The notes below the pieces were generated by a model. That model was not told the origin of the DNA and searched no databases. It saw only the letters and a list, made by a program, of their open reading frames with translations. A DNA stretch of 64,000 bases from Hofstenia miamia (lineage: Eukaryota; Xenacoelomorpha; Acoela): contig SCFE01000072.1 of NCBI GenBank assembly GCA_004352715.1, forward strand, positions 636,919 through 700,918. The letters run 5' to 3'. The translations under genes were made by a program, and so were the position numbers. Shown one piece after another: positions 44,601 to 56,248 of the stretch (within the stretch, counting starts at the first letter, position 1; each line of letters opens with the position of its first letter).

Positions 44601-47050
44601 CTTGGGTTTGAATACTCCAATTAAGTGAATTTTCAGAGGAACGGCTAAATATATCATTAAATGTATCAACAATCGTATCCAGAATGCAAACAATGGAACA
44701 CATCAAATATACCTTTTTTGGATAAAACGAGTTGTGGGTACCTCGGAATTTGCTATTAACGCGAATCACAACAGTCAATGACAATCAAATGCTGTTCAAA
44801 ATAAAAAATAAGAGAGATGACAAAAGAATGATAATGAGAACATTATTAAAGCAGGAGAGATAAAACATGCGTCAAAATGTTTGGGCCTGAATATTTGACT
44901 GGATGTAGAGCTCTGAATATCTACAAGGATATTTGCAATGATTTCTATTCAAGCAAATAACTTGGAATGCGGTTTGAAGTTACAGAAGCTGTCAACTGCT
45001 TCCTGGTAAATTGCTCTAGAGAAACTTATATCCTGCTGAAAAAAACACAATTTTGTGGCAATAACCAATGGTGCAATTTCCACTAAGCATCAAATTCATA
45101 ATGCCTTGCGCATTGAACTCTCTTTATTTGCACCCCATCAAAAATTTGTAAAAATAGATAATTGAATCCATCAAAGATTCACGACAACCCAGACTTCTGC
45201 TCTAAGTCCATTCATTCAGAATATAGGGTTACCCGGCAAGTATTAAGTTTGAATTGGTAGTTCAGGAGGTTTTCAAATAGATACGTTTTGCTTAGATTGC
45301 ATAGATAGATAGTTGGAAACTAATTATCAAGCACAAAAGAAGAAAACAATAATTAAAATATGTTGATACAACAATAAGCTTTGATGCTCCAATTTGAGGT
45401 TCTCAATCAAGTACTTCACCCTAAATGACAGTTTTGGAGGAATGTCTTTTAGGAGGTTTCTGAAACAGCTTTATAGCCAAACATAGTTAGCGAAATTTGG
45501 TATGAATGATGCATAGCGGGTCAATAAATGCATCGGGACGTCTACAAAACAACTGCATTATATTACTAAAATTTTCAGGAAGTTGAGCAAATACTGCTGC
45601 TGCGTGATGAAATTTTCTTAATACAGTAGCTTGGAAAACATCGTTAACAAAAACTGTTTGTACTAAATGATGTAACAATTCCGAGACAATAGAGTTGTCT
45701 GGGAGTGTAAGACATTAATATGTATGTTCCATTTGAGATTTTGACTAATTCGCAGATAACGTTATTTGGAGATGGGAAATATTTCATCAGGAGATCAGCT
45801 ACGAAAGCAAAAAAGCCTCAGGCCGAAACGTGAACCTTGAGGAACCCCTCTTGCAACAAGGAAACACTTTTTGCACTTATGACATTTTTTTCATGAAATC
45901 TCGTAAATTTCAAAAGAATACATTAATTGACTATTATGCATTTAAAACACACGAGAAATTAACAAATTAACAATCAGCTAATATGCAGTTGCAAACGAAC
46001 GGCGGATAAAAAACTTCGTGCATACAATTATTAAGAATTAAAATCTTACTTGCCAATCAGTAAGCCCGATAGCTTTGACATGGACTCATCTAATGAAGCA
46101 TTTGTGACGTTCTGCGAAGCGAAACTGGGAGAGCTGCTATGCTGTCGAAGCAAGGGTGAGTTTCCGAAACTAGAACTTCTAGTTGAAGAATTCAACATAT
46201 TCCCCGCGCTAACATATTGAAAGGAATCTACAAGAGACTGCTCTGAATGTAAAGGTGAATTATTATAGTCCATGACATCGCCAGTACGCTTTGGAGAAAC
46301 ATGAAGAAGGCGCATTACATTTGAAGGAAGATTAGATTGAAATAGTTGGCCACTTGTACACATCGCACCAATTCCATTGGCAATGCCACTAAACATTGAC
46401 TACAATTTACATACATTCCGATAGAAAGTTCTTAAAAATATTGGAACATTACGAAATCTATTTATTGCAATTATTAAATTTGAAATTTTCATATTATATT
46501 TACTTATCTTAGCTAGATGAGATACAGTTATTGATTAAACACATCAGTAGATATTGTGAAGCTGTATAAAATGTAGGAATTAATTCAAAAACTAATTCCA
46601 AGTTAATTAAGCAAGACCAAATGGTAAAATTATACCTAATCTATCAAAAATTACACACTGAAATCGATAAATATACCAAAGCCATGCAAGCCGGGTGGAT
46701 AAATACGAAAAATAAAATTGTTTTACAAGATGATTATTAAAAATCAAAAATAGTTTACTGATTTCAATAGTACAATAATTCACATTTTAAAATTATTGTA
46801 AGTTTATAAAATGTGTAATAACTTACCTTAAGAATAGAACAAGGGCCAGTCCTTGAATAAACTTTTCAGCAATACGTTCGTAGCTTTGTGGAAAATGAGA
46901 AGATAAAATTTGTAGATATAATTCCCAACATAAAGCGGAAGACATCGTCAAATAGACAACGCATGCTAACGAACGACTTCGAAATTTGCGATGCTGTACT
47001 TGGAGAAACACCAGTTGATCAAGCGGTGGTTGTTTTTCAGATGAAGACAT
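38624..47050 (-). CDS. TMEM209: TMEM209, nuclear-envelope transmembrane protein, six exons
   Basis: Exons: 47050-46827, 46388-46050, 44644-44299, 41488-41301, 40511-40265, 38776-38624. All introns are GT..AG and phases match, giving 498 residues plus TAG (vertebrate TMEM209 is about 560). Two membrane segments near the N-terminus (about 27-49 and 63-84); a Ser-rich middle; DDVLEYLRSCEEANR and FQLACSTP resembling the conserved central block; WLSLTILRPLLDAVEK; then NFEWNGGGPQW, LPTDCALVFHWLCAYLDSRM and ALNPPLFRVLFQ; and a C-terminus ending GINVLWIFDE, like the VNILWIFGE end of the family. TMEM209 is a nuclear-envelope protein reported to interact with nuclear pore components. The start ATG follows an acceptor-like GTTTAAG by 3 bases, so a 5' UTR or spliced-leader exon is possible. 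The second coding acceptor (GTTTAG|T) was chosen because it alone fits the phase. Confidence 0.9.
39464..39690 (+). other. Unidentified open frame in TMEM209 intron 5
   Basis: 75 open plus-strand codons without an early ATG, with protein-like composition (NEQEANDRKVIAALSSEEKF, then PTWRHYCVSYRCSRLNLSLC). Not recognised; probably a transposon or gene fragment. The surrounding 38777-40264 intron holds nothing else I can name, apart from a small TAGGTA...TACCTA inverted repeat near 39161-39200. Confidence 0.25.
41766..42536. mobile_element. Probable non-autonomous DNA transposon in TMEM209 intron 4
   Basis: Ends form imperfect inverted repeats: AGCTGGGGTAGGGCCCGTGCC on the left; the complement of the right end reads AGCTAGGGTGGGGTCCGTAC. 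Possible imperfect duplication TCATTAGC / TCTTTAGC next to the ends. Subterminal GCCCGTA/TGCCCGT motifs recur many times at both ends. The composition (GC-rich ends, A+T-rich core) and end form suit a hAT-like MITE. Exact borders uncertain. Confidence 0.5.
42540..44298. other. Rest of TMEM209 intron 4
   Basis: Minus-strand frames at 43382-43188, 43104-42847 and 42935-42738 encode hydrophobic stretches (for example RNAILIMIPITLAGLLVVF and LPLALCYTIFVISQI) in different frames. They could be remains of a membrane-protein gene, but no family is recognised and A+T-rich DNA gives such stretches by chance. Confidence 0.3.
45450..45860 (-). pseudogene. Possible retrotransposon fragment in TMEM209 intron 3
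   Basis: Minus strand near 45860 reads RGVPQGSRFG in one frame, resembling the G-V-P-Q-G-S-x-L-G-P box of non-LTR reverse transcriptases, followed in another frame by AFVADLLMKYF. Downstream an open frame (45678-45487) contains LRKFHHAAAVFAQLPENF and RRPDAFIDPL, protein-like but unrecognised. I infer decayed retroelement sequence; confidence is low. Confidence 0.3.
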
Positions 47051-47394
47051 CAACTTAAACAAGAAATGAAAAATTTAACCAGTTCATCACCAACTGACTA
47101 AGTCTATCCCTTCTAAATGGCAGTGCTGCTTTTTCGCTTATGTATTGTAAAGGTAATCAAAATATAAACTAACCGCACATTAATGTAACTCAATTTTTAA
47201 AAATCCAATAATAATAAAGTTTTTCACCCATTTTACTCTATTACTGGGTAAATTGCTAAAAACAACGGAAATGAGTCATTAAAAACGCTTATCAATAGAG
47301 TGCAAATATTATTTAGGCAGCTCAATAAAAACCCACAATAAAAAATACAAAAATATATTTATTCACATAACCAATTAGTTATCAAAATGTGCGT
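47051..47394 (-). promoter_or_regulatory. RFC1-TMEM209 intergenic region
   Basis: 344 bp between the RFC1 stop and the TMEM209 start, same strand. Holds the RFC1 poly(A) signal, then T-rich sequence, and at the TMEM209 side TTTTTCATTTCTTGTTTAAG|TTGATG, a pyrimidine-rich acceptor-like site next to the ATG. It must serve as terminator plus promoter, or as an operon spacer if this species trans-splices. Confidence 0.5.
47358..47363 (-). terminator. Polyadenylation signal AATAAA, RFC1
   Basis: Minus strand GTGAATAAATATA, 32 bases past the RFC1 stop, followed by a T-rich stretch. Confidence 0.6.
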
Positions 47395-48731
47395 TTATGA
47401 TTTCTTAGCCACTCTCCTCTTCTTTGGATTTTCGTTTGATTTGGACTTTTGTTTCACAGAACTTTCAGTTTTAGTTTTGGCGGGCTTTGCTTTCTTGGCG
47501 ATTACACCTGGAATAACATTAGATTGCTTTTCATCCTCCTCTTCACTGATATTGTCCTCATCATCATATTCTGCAACAGTTTTTCGCTTAGCAGGCATGT
47601 CTGCTCCACACAGATAAGGCAATTGATGAGAGTGTTTATTATATGCTCTTGTAAACGCTGCTTTCAATTTCGATGGCGCTTTGGCATATTGGTCTTCCAT
47701 TCCTAAAAAATTTTCATTAATACTACGTCTTCATGTAAATTTAATTAATGAATGTCTAAAATTAAAAAAAATTCACTTAAGAAAAATTTTACTAATATCA
47801 AATGGATTTAATTAAATTTTAAATTTCAAATAAAATTGCTTTTATATAGAATACGCAAATATATAAGTAAAGAATACGCAAATATATAAGTGCGTCACAA
47901 CCTGTCCAAACAACTAAGTCAGCAATGAGGTCCATGTCTTCACGACTGAGGTCGTATTCATTCATAATGGCTACAGCATCACTGGCTCGATCATCGATCA
48001 CTGCATTTGTAATCATGTTACGTAAGGATGGTAAATATGTAGTAGCCAAATCAAACCCAGAAGTAAAAACCTTTCTCCGCATGTGGCATCCAATTGTTTG
48101 TAAACTGCGATAAGCTTTGGCTAAATACATATTTAAACAGCATGGCTCAAAATTTTACAATTTTAGCATTTAATAATGTGAACCTTGATGCGAATTCATT
48201 CCCAACCATCGAGGAAATGCCACCATTATATTCCTCGAAGGACAATGCTTGGCTGGAATCACACAGCCAAGCATACCCTGCGCAGGGAGAAGGCTCCAAT
48301 TCCCTCGCTCGCGAATCGATTTGGAAATGAGATCTGCTTTAGCGATAGAAGATGCTGCCATTGCAATGCTTTTTAATGACTTCTTTCCAGAGCACGTGTA
48401 AGGATAATTTTCAGCAACAAAAAGTGGCATTAGACTGTAATCAGCAAAAAATAAAGTCAGTGCTTCACCTAAACACTCAAATAAACTCATTATCAGACGA
48501 AGATCTCTGTCAATAAACAAACATTACAGGGCTAAAAATTAAGACAATCAATAAGAATAGGTGTAATTCTTTGGATGCTCACTAAAGTTCCAATCAAAAG
48601 CACTTACTTAACATGTTCTTGATATTGAGATAAAATGCATAATGCTAACAAATTCCTTAATATCAACATGATGTTAATAACAGTACAGTAGAATAAAACA
48701 TGAGATTAACACTAAAATAAAATAGTGCATT

Positions 48732-48785
<54 letters not shown>

Positions 48786-51565
48786 CAAATTATGATCAAT
48801 GATGTTCAATTTAATGGGCAATTAAGGCTATTTTTTGAGATATAGGAAGTATATATTTCACTTTTTGCAAAATTTAGGTCGAAAATACAATCTGTCAAAA
48901 TAAACATAAACAAACACACACAATTTTACAAAATTATTATTATCATTTCATGCGAATTCATTGCGATAATTTAACCGCAAAACTGTTTAAAATCTTATTG
49001 TTATATTACATATGGAGTAAGGCAGAAAATTGTAAAATTGCAAAATTTCAATTTCATCATTTCCATAACACTAGAAATTTAAATAGAAAAACAGCATAGT
49101 TTGTTCTTCTGACACTTTTCTTTCATTTGCTTTGTTTTCATTAGTTTTACTTGAATGCATCAATTCTGACAACTGCATGAATTTAAGATTTAGAATCATT
49201 GGACTTTCTAGTGTTAATATACAAGGTATTTCTCAACATTGATTAAGTGCTAAGCATTGTAGATCAATGCACGCTTCCATGTAATTTAATGACGGTCTTA
49301 TGATTTTAAATGCACGTTCTCAATACGTTCAATCGCGTAATATTTTTATGTGTTAATGCATGATTCCAAACAGAAGAACAATAATTTTATTAAGCATGCA
49401 ATGAAACATTATCAACAATTTGATGACAATTTTTCAAAATGTTGCACGCAAAATCGTTTTTTTCTTATCAAGTCAAAAAATTCCTTTACTTTGTTCAAAG
49501 TAAATGCATAAAACTGGTTTGTTTTAAAGATAGCGCAATTGTTATTGAAGAAAATTAAAGCTTAAACAATCTTACCAATGTTTGCATTCTTAAATTCATC
49601 CGTAAATATCGTTCGTGCTGCATCAAAAACCCCAACGGAAACATCACGTTTCGCCTGTGTAGCATTTTTACTTCCAGCAGAAAGGGACTGAAGAGAATGC
49701 AGACACTGACGGATATCACGCCCACTTGCATCCGCCAATTGTTCTGCTGTGATGGAATTAACCTTTACACCTACCCGGCAACCTACTGAGAGAATATGTG
49801 CTTTCAACTGTTCTATACGAGGTCGTTGAAATCGCAAGTCGAAACAATAATTGGCCAAGGATCGCACCTAGTTCAAATGAGAAAAACGAATTATATACCA
49901 AATTCATACCTTCTGATGATTGCGATCGTTACACAAACAAATGATGGGAGCAGATGTACGTTTTATCATTAAAATGAGAGCACCGATTCCGCCTCTATCG
50001 CCGGACATCCCATCAACTTCATCCATGATGAGTACTTGAGAAGTATTCATTTCTATAGAACCAGAGTGTACAATCTCAGCGGCATTTTCAACAGCGGATT
50101 TGGATCGAGAATCACTTGCGTTTCTCTCCACAAAAGGTAATTTCAAAGCTCGACAACACAAGACAGCGGTGGTTGTTTTACCTACGCCAGGAGGGCCAGA
50201 CAGAAGAGCAGCTTTGAACCCAACTCCTGTATCTTTGTTTGGAATGCCTTTAAAAGGTGCTTTTTTCCTATGAACATTTGACCAATGGCTTAGCCAATTT
50301 AAAAGCTTTCTAGCATTACTTTTTTCCCCTTGTTGCCCAACAAGCTGCTTAAGACATGTTGGTCTAAATCTATCAACAAACATTAATGATGATGAGGCGT
50401 CTTTTTCCAATATTGGAGAAGTAATTCTCTCCCAGGCTGGAACGGACTCGTCAGGCTTAAAATTTATTCTTTGCTTCAAACTAGACAATGAATTTGTAGA
50501 TAGACTCGTTTGAGAAGTAGAAGTGACTTCCGATCGTTGAATTTCTTTGTTGGAAATATTAATTTCGTTATCATTATTGATAGAATGAGAACCATCGTTC
50601 TTCTTAGATATTTTGCATTTATCGTCATTTGAAACAGTGAGTTGCTTAGTGGAATTGGTCTTAGCACTCTCACATTTTGCCATTTTTTTGGATTGCGATT
50701 CAAGAAAACTAAAAAATTCATCTTCATTTAACAATTTGATCCCTAACTGTTTGCCTTTTACCATCTTTGATTCCCCTGGTTCTCGACCATGAACAATATA
50801 ACTAGTTTTCTTACTAATACTCTTGACAACTTTTCCACCACAAGTTTCGATGTAACTAGCGGCATTGTCTCTATCAACATATTCCAAAACACCCGTTAGA
50901 ACAAATGTTAAACCAAAGAGTGCATTGGGATTAGGATCTGGCAACTCCTTTTCTCCCAGATGTTGGGGTCCCTGTCGATTAACGTAACTAAAATAACTTT
51001 TACGCTTCGCACCGGGATCCGAAACCGACTTAGACAAGGGCGTAGGTGAAGCTTCCGCTAAAGCAGCATTAGGCTTTCCTAATTTTGGAGAATGCTTTTC
51101 TGGTGTTGCGGCTTGTGGTACTTTCTGATTACTGCTCAAAGTATTTTTATCATTGTTTGTGAAATAAGAAGATTTCGTCTCCAAATTCGAACGATGCTTT
51201 TTTAAAGGTGGCGAACTTTTCACACTGTCAATTTCACTGAAACGTTTTTTCACAGAAGGAGATGCTGTAGAAGAAGAAGAAGAAGAAGCGAAGAAGTCAT
51301 CTGGAGAGATTTGTTTTGATTTCTTTGAAGAATGAATATCAGACACGTCTTTATTATTTTTTGACGTGATTTCATCTTCTGATCCTGAATCAAGCAATTT
51401 CGATTTTGGACGCTTATTACGACTTTTCGACTTTTCCTTTCTCTTCACCGGGCTTTCATTTTCGCTACCAGATGAATCTAAGCGAACAACTTTCACTTTC
51501 TGAACCTTAGGAGTCGGTTGATTAGAAGAGGTGGACTTTGCAAAGTATGAACGAATATCTGGCAT
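47395..51565 (-). CDS. RFC1: Replication factor C large subunit, five exons
   Basis: Exons: 51565-49910, 49867-49576, 48504-48184, 48120-47902, 47702-47395; 2796 nt, 931 residues plus TAA. All borders are GT..AG with matching phases; the third intron is only 63 bp. Start MPDIRSYFAK matches the N-terminal PCNA-binding MDIRKFF of the family. Then a Ser/Lys-rich linker; BRCT about 214-292 (FGLTFVLTGVLEYVDR ... CGGKV ... TSYIVHGRE); AAA+ module with Walker A GPPGVGKTT (458-466), Walker B LIMDEVD (512-518) and sensor CLCNDRNH (543-550). Later exons carry YCFDLRFQRP, GRDIRQCLHSLQ, FFADYSLMPLFVAENY, NWSLLPAQ, KLKAAFTRAYNK, and a Lys/Arg-rich tail PKKRRVAKKS. RFC1 is the largest subunit of the clamp loader that opens PCNA at primer ends in the nucleus. 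A (GAA)n tract codes a poly-Ser run near residue 95. It is smaller than human RFC1 (about 1150), near insect size. Confidence 0.95.
48735..48782. repeat. (TA)n microsatellite in RFC1 intron 2
   Basis: About 24 TA units without interruption. The rest of the 48505-49575 intron shows no feature. Confidence 0.95.
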
Positions 51566-52608
51566 TAGTACATTAGCAAAACTAAATAGGTTAATTAAAA
51601 ATATGAACAATAAACCAAGTTGTTTAAAACATTTAATCAATTTTACATTCAGTAATAATTGAAATACGTTAGGGCTCTTAAAACCGACACAAATTATTAT
51701 ACAATATCTACATTCTTTAATGACAACTAATTATACTTCAAATGTGATGCCGCTTTAAGAACATTAGTTCAATTACAATATCAACATGCTTGTCTTATTC
51801 TTTGCTAATTGAATCATAAATATTATCAAAACTTTGTGATATATTCAAATTTCACTCTTCCGATTGTTCTACTGTTATATATGGAAGGATATATAGAGAA
51901 ATTGTAAATCTAGTTTTGCAATTCACATACATATAGTGCAAAGCAAGATGTGAACATGAAGTAAACGGTTCGCCCCGTTCCCAGGGCCTAAATTAAGGTG
52001 TACCGCTCTGCATCAGTATATTCCGGTGTAGCATATTTCTTGCCCCAAATGTGCCAGTTTGATTGACACAAATTCGAGGGCTATATAATTATATATATGT
52101 AGTATTTTGATAACATAAGGTATACAGATTTAAAGAAAAAGATGAGTTAGAGATTGCCAAGATTCTTTTAATAAAAACTATTGCTTGTGAAAACTTTAAA
52201 AAAAAATTTAAATAAATGTGCAAATTTAAAGTAAATATTTTGAAGTTGTTGCTTCTTATGTAAAAAATGATCTAATTTTTTTGTAAATCTAATGAATGAC
52301 ATATTTCATATTCATTGCGACTTTTACCGATTAAATTACAAAAAAAATAAACTATAATGATAATGAAAGCGGCTTAGTTTAAATACTATTATTGTAATTT
52401 TGTTCCTTTGTACGGGTTTGTAATTATTCGGTCCTACCTCTGTACAATTGCCAGTAATCATTAGGGAAACGCAAAAATGAACCTATAAAATTTGTTTGTG
52501 GACCTAACATTGAACTTTATGACCCTAAAAATCTAAAAACTGTACCTGAAAACTGTACTTTAAAGCAGTTAACTAGAACATAAATAGAATCAAATAATTG
52601 AAAAATTA
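51566..52608. other. RFC1 upstream region
   Basis: Should contain the RFC1 promoter. On the minus strand ACCTATTTAG lies 19 bp before the start codon and could be the 3' splice site of a 5' UTR intron or a trans-splice site. Otherwise A+T-rich, no gene. Confidence 0.4.
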
Positions 52609-53840
52609 CTAGATAAAATAGTTAAAGTATGATACAAAGTAGTTCTCGATATTACTTGCGGCAAAATTTCGGTAGTATGCTAGCGTTTTATTCATTTTGG
52701 AGAAGCTTTTTTCTATATCAACACTGGAAAACTGAGCGTTTTGTAATAGGATATAGTTCACTGGGCTCAAATTTCTATTCCCGGAAATACTTTCTTCGAG
52801 ATCTTTAGCGCTATTGATGCGGGATTCTACGTAGTTACACACACCAATTGTATCGATTTCTTTTAATGAATTTTGCAATTCAATAACTTCTTCATATACA
52901 GTTTTCATTGTTACGGAATTTCCTTCGAACTTCTTTTGCTCTCTGCACCAAAATCCCATTTTCTTCGAAAGGATTCACAACTTCTGCGATTTCATTGCAT
53001 AGAACATTGCCCTCTTCTAAATATGAGGCCCATCGTTGTATTACAAGCTGTGGTAGGATAGTAGTGCAAGCTCTGAAAATAAATTGTGACGTGGTCGGTT
53101 TTTTGTGGTAGCAGCCTTAAATCTGGAAATAACCTCATCCACTTCAAGGAAAGAAGCTCGAATGTAAACCGCACAATTGTGTATAAGATATGCAAAACAA
53201 GTGACATGTAGCAAATTTGGGTGCAGAATTCCTAAGGCTGTACCGCACTTTACCATATATCTTGCGGCATCGGGCAAAAGCAATAAGAAATTTTCTCGAT
53301 TGCACTCTAGAAATTTAGCAGCGTCATCTATGAGTTGAGCAACTCTCTGGTGGTAAACGTCGTCCAACTGTTTGCAAGAAATGAGGTAGGAAGCTGCCGG
53401 ATTTTCTCGATCTCCGACAAGAATATTAACAAATTTTAGTTGTCTGTGAAACAACTCATCTGCAATCAGGAAGATTTTCTTGTCTGCAAGTCTGCTTCAC
53501 ATTTTCTAGCTTCTTCGTGGATGTATTTTGTGCAATTCTCCTTGCTGTTGAAATCGAAGAAATGTCTTTCCCACATGCAGCAAAAAGATTTTTCTTTGAG
53601 GATGCTTTATCTTGCCAAGAGATGTTCATATATAAGAAACTAGATACAAGACGTTCTGCAAAATTATCATTCCTGAATGTTTGTATAAATGATTGAGTTG
53701 GCCTGATTTTGCAGTTAACAGCTTTTTTTGATGTGTTGCGGTGGCTTTCAAGGTAGTATGCTTTCTCACATGTGACAGTTTTTTTAGAATACAAGCATAC
53801 AGTTAAGATCCTGGTGTAACTTTAAATTCTTAAAGCAATG
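52609..53840 (-). pseudogene. hAT-type transposase remnant, CGGBP1-like group
   Basis: Minus-strand pieces in family order: a zinc-finger-like start (CLYSKKTVTCEKAYYLESH near 53815-53740, with CxxxxxxxC..H spacing), AACGKDISSISTARR and the ENVKQT helix (53794-53456), then in a shifted frame LIDDAAKFLECNRENFLLLLPDAARYM, LHVTCFAYLIHNCA, FKAATTKNRPRH (53454-53041), and the C-terminal segment NYVESRINSAKDLEESI with a FSKMNKTLAYYRNF tail (52959-52609). L-L-L-S-D-A-A-x-Y-M, H-x-T-C-x-A-H-x-x-x-N and the order identify hAT elements related to CGG-binding protein 1. Several frameshifts; inactive. Ends not located. Confidence 0.72.
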
Positions 53841-54486
53841 AGCTTTCTCACCAGCAATAGCTTTTAACTTAGGCATTTTAAAACACCGCGTCACAAATAA
53901 ACAACAGTTAAACAGCACGCTGATTCACTTTAATTGGCCGCGTAATATATAAGCTAAGCATTCTAGTCAGTGTTTGCAACATCATAAAGAAATGTGTTTG
54001 CTCATTGGCTACTGAAAGCCTTATCCAGCCCGCAATTCCGAGTACACTACAGCAATTCTCAGTAATAAATTATTTTCTGGATCTAAAGACCAAATTTTCG
54101 CAAAAATTGACCCATTCGAAAATAATATACTAGACAATAATATACAGAGCGAACCATATTTTAATTATAATAATAAATTGTGCTTAACAACATCATATGC
54201 GATATAATGACATCACCAGGCAGCTAAGGCATTTTGTTTCAACAATAATGTTGAAATATTCATTCCAAAGCAAGGGCAGTTTAAATATTTTTCTATCACT
54301 AGCAGACACCCAAAAAGTATAATATAAGTATCATTTAGGCATGAAACTTCAATAAAACCATGAAACTTCCATAAAACGTTATTTTGTAATATTAATGTAT
54401 GAAGTATCTTGTATAGGAAGAGTTTTCAAAAATTACAATAAAGCCTATTTAAATCAATATATATATATATTATATATATATATATA
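53841..54486. other. Gene-free stretch with (TA)n
   Basis: No gene. A (TA)n tract at 54455-54486 receives the mariner element. Confidence 0.5.
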
Positions 54487-55764
54487 CAGTGTGTTTGCAA
54501 ATTTTACAAAATTGGTCATCATTTATTGAATTGCATTACAACATTTGACAAAACCATATAATCCAAAATGATTTTAATGACAAATATATAACACACATAG
54601 AGACATTATTATTCAATGTGTCCTCCATTACTATCAATTACTGCTTCAATACGGCGTCGGAAAGATTTGCATGCATCAATGAGGAAAATGTCTGACATAT
54701 TGGTCCACTCATTCTTAATGGCAGTCTTCAGAGACTCTAAGTTGGGATGAGGAGTCTTGTTAGTCGCCTTTTCCAAGACGCCCCACACAGCGAAATCTAA
54801 CGGGTTCAAGTCGGGGCTGGAGGGCGGCCAAAAGTCAGCACCCCAGAAGTCAGCGAAATTGTTTTTGCAGAACTTCTGCACCTTCTTTGCTGTGTGGCAT
54901 GGTGCACCATCCTGGGTCCATACATAGTTTCCCGCTGGATAGTGGGTCTTCAGCCATGGCAATACATGGTACCTCAGCACTTTGTAGTATGCATCAGCCC
55001 CCACACTTTCTCCAGGTTGAAAAAATTAGGGGGGCATCTTCGTGCCGTCAGAGGCTACGACACCCAGGACCATGATCTGAGCTTGATTCTTTGTGTGGAA
55101 TGTGCCCACAACTTCTTCTATTGACATTGCTAGGAACCGGTCATTTCGCCTGTTGACAACAGCATCTACGGTGAAGATTTTTTCATCAGAAAATACTTTG
55201 ACAGTGCCACCTCGAGTCCTGAGATATTTCATGACTTTTTTGCACCTTACCAGTCTCTTTGACCTCAAAGACTCAGACAGTAGGTGCCTTTGGGTCCTAA
55301 CAAATGAGTTGTAACCCAGATCCTTTTGTGCAGCCAATTGAACTGTGCTGGGCTGCACATTCATCTCTGTCGCCTTTTTCTCAAAGACTTCGTAGTCTCC
55401 TCTGCAATCTTGGTCTGAAGAGCATCCAAAAAGTTTGAAGTCCTCTTTTTGTTTTTTCCTCCACTGCCAGACTTCCTAATGGTTCCTTTTCCACTAGCCA
55501 CGGTGTTTCTTGCGTTGTACATCGTCTTTAAAGAGACGCCAACTACAGCACAGATCTCTTTTGGAGCAACTTTGGCACGCAGGAGGTCTGCCACCATTTC
55601 CCGTCTTCTCTGCTGTGGAGTCATTTTAGCTTTGATTGAAATGAAACTGTCAAATTTTATAGCCAACAGAATAAGATTTTAGAAAATATAACTTTGACAA
55701 TAATGCATTAATCCATTGCTAGTTTGTTTCTGTCATGAAAGTAGTTGTAAAATTCGCTCAAACA

Positions 55765-55767
<3 letters not shown>
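54487..55767 (-). mobile_element. DD37D mariner (maT-like) transposon, nearly intact
   Basis: 1281 bp inserted into a TA tract. Left end CAGTGTGTTTGCAAATTTTACAA (54487-54509); the right end read inward is TGGTGTTTGAGCGAATTTTACAA (55767-55745), 23-bp imperfect TIRs. (TA)n flanks both sides, so the TA duplication is present but not unique. The transposase is on the minus strand. Confidence 0.85.
54609..55624 (-). pseudogene. DD37D mariner transposase, one frameshift and one stop
   Basis: Start MTPQQRRREMVADLLRAK at 55624. Helix-turn-helix ICAVVGVSLKTMYNARNTV, then SGSGGKNKKR. A single-base frame change near 55365 and one TAA at 55028-55026 (directly after KMPP) are the only lesions; the other frame is continuous from 55364 to 54609. 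Catalytic residues: first Asp in KVFSDEKIFT, second in VWTQDGAPCH, third in SPDLNPLDFAVWG, with 37 residues between the second and third, hence DD37D. About 338 residues if read through, normal for the group. I describe the breaks only. It would bind its TIRs and move the element at TA sites if intact. Confidence 0.88.

Positions 55768-55769
<2 letters not shown>

Positions 55770-55796
<27 letters not shown>
55770..55796. repeat. (TA)n microsatellite
   Basis: Directly follows the right mariner TIR; the other half of the same tract is at 54455-54486. Confidence 0.9.
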
Positions 55797-55896
55797 CAGA
55801 TTTGTTTCATATGCATAAATAATTGATACACTTTAATTGCAGCATTAGCATTGTTAAATACAATTAGTGAACGTATCGAAAACTGTTCTGCTATAT

Positions 55897-56248
55897 NNNN
55901 NNNNNNNNNNNNNNNNNNNNNNNNNNNNNNNNNNNNNNNNNNNNNNNNNNNNNNNNNNNNNNNNNNNNNNNNNNNNNNNNNNNNNNNNNNNNNNNNNNNN
56001 NNNNNNNNNNNNNNNNNNNNNNNNNNNNNNNNNNNNNNNNNNNNNNNNNNNNNNNNNNNNNNNNNNNNNNNNNNNNNNNNNNNNNNNNNNNNNNNNNNNN
56101 NNNNNNNNNNNNNNNNNNNNNNNNNNNNNNNNNNNNNNNNNNNNNNNNNNNNNNNNNNNNNNNNNNNNNNNNNNNNNNNNNNNNNNNNNNNNNNNNNNNN
56201 NNNNNNNNNNNNNNNNNNNNNNNNNNNNNNNNNNNNNNNNNNNNNNNN
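55897..56248. other. Assembly gap (352 N)
   Basis: 352 N between A+T-rich flanks with no gene. Confidence 0.99.

Noticed and set aside
47387-48376. Plus-strand frames over RFC1 exons (47387-47617, 47449-47706, 47925-48113, 48094-48330)
   Set aside because: Antisense shadows of confirmed RFC1 exons.
49904-51640. RFC1 start at the first in-frame ATG (51640)
   Set aside because: The family N-terminus MDIRxFF matches the ATG at 51565; the 25 upstream codons are hydrophobic, cross a splice-acceptor-like TTTAG and look like UTR or intron.
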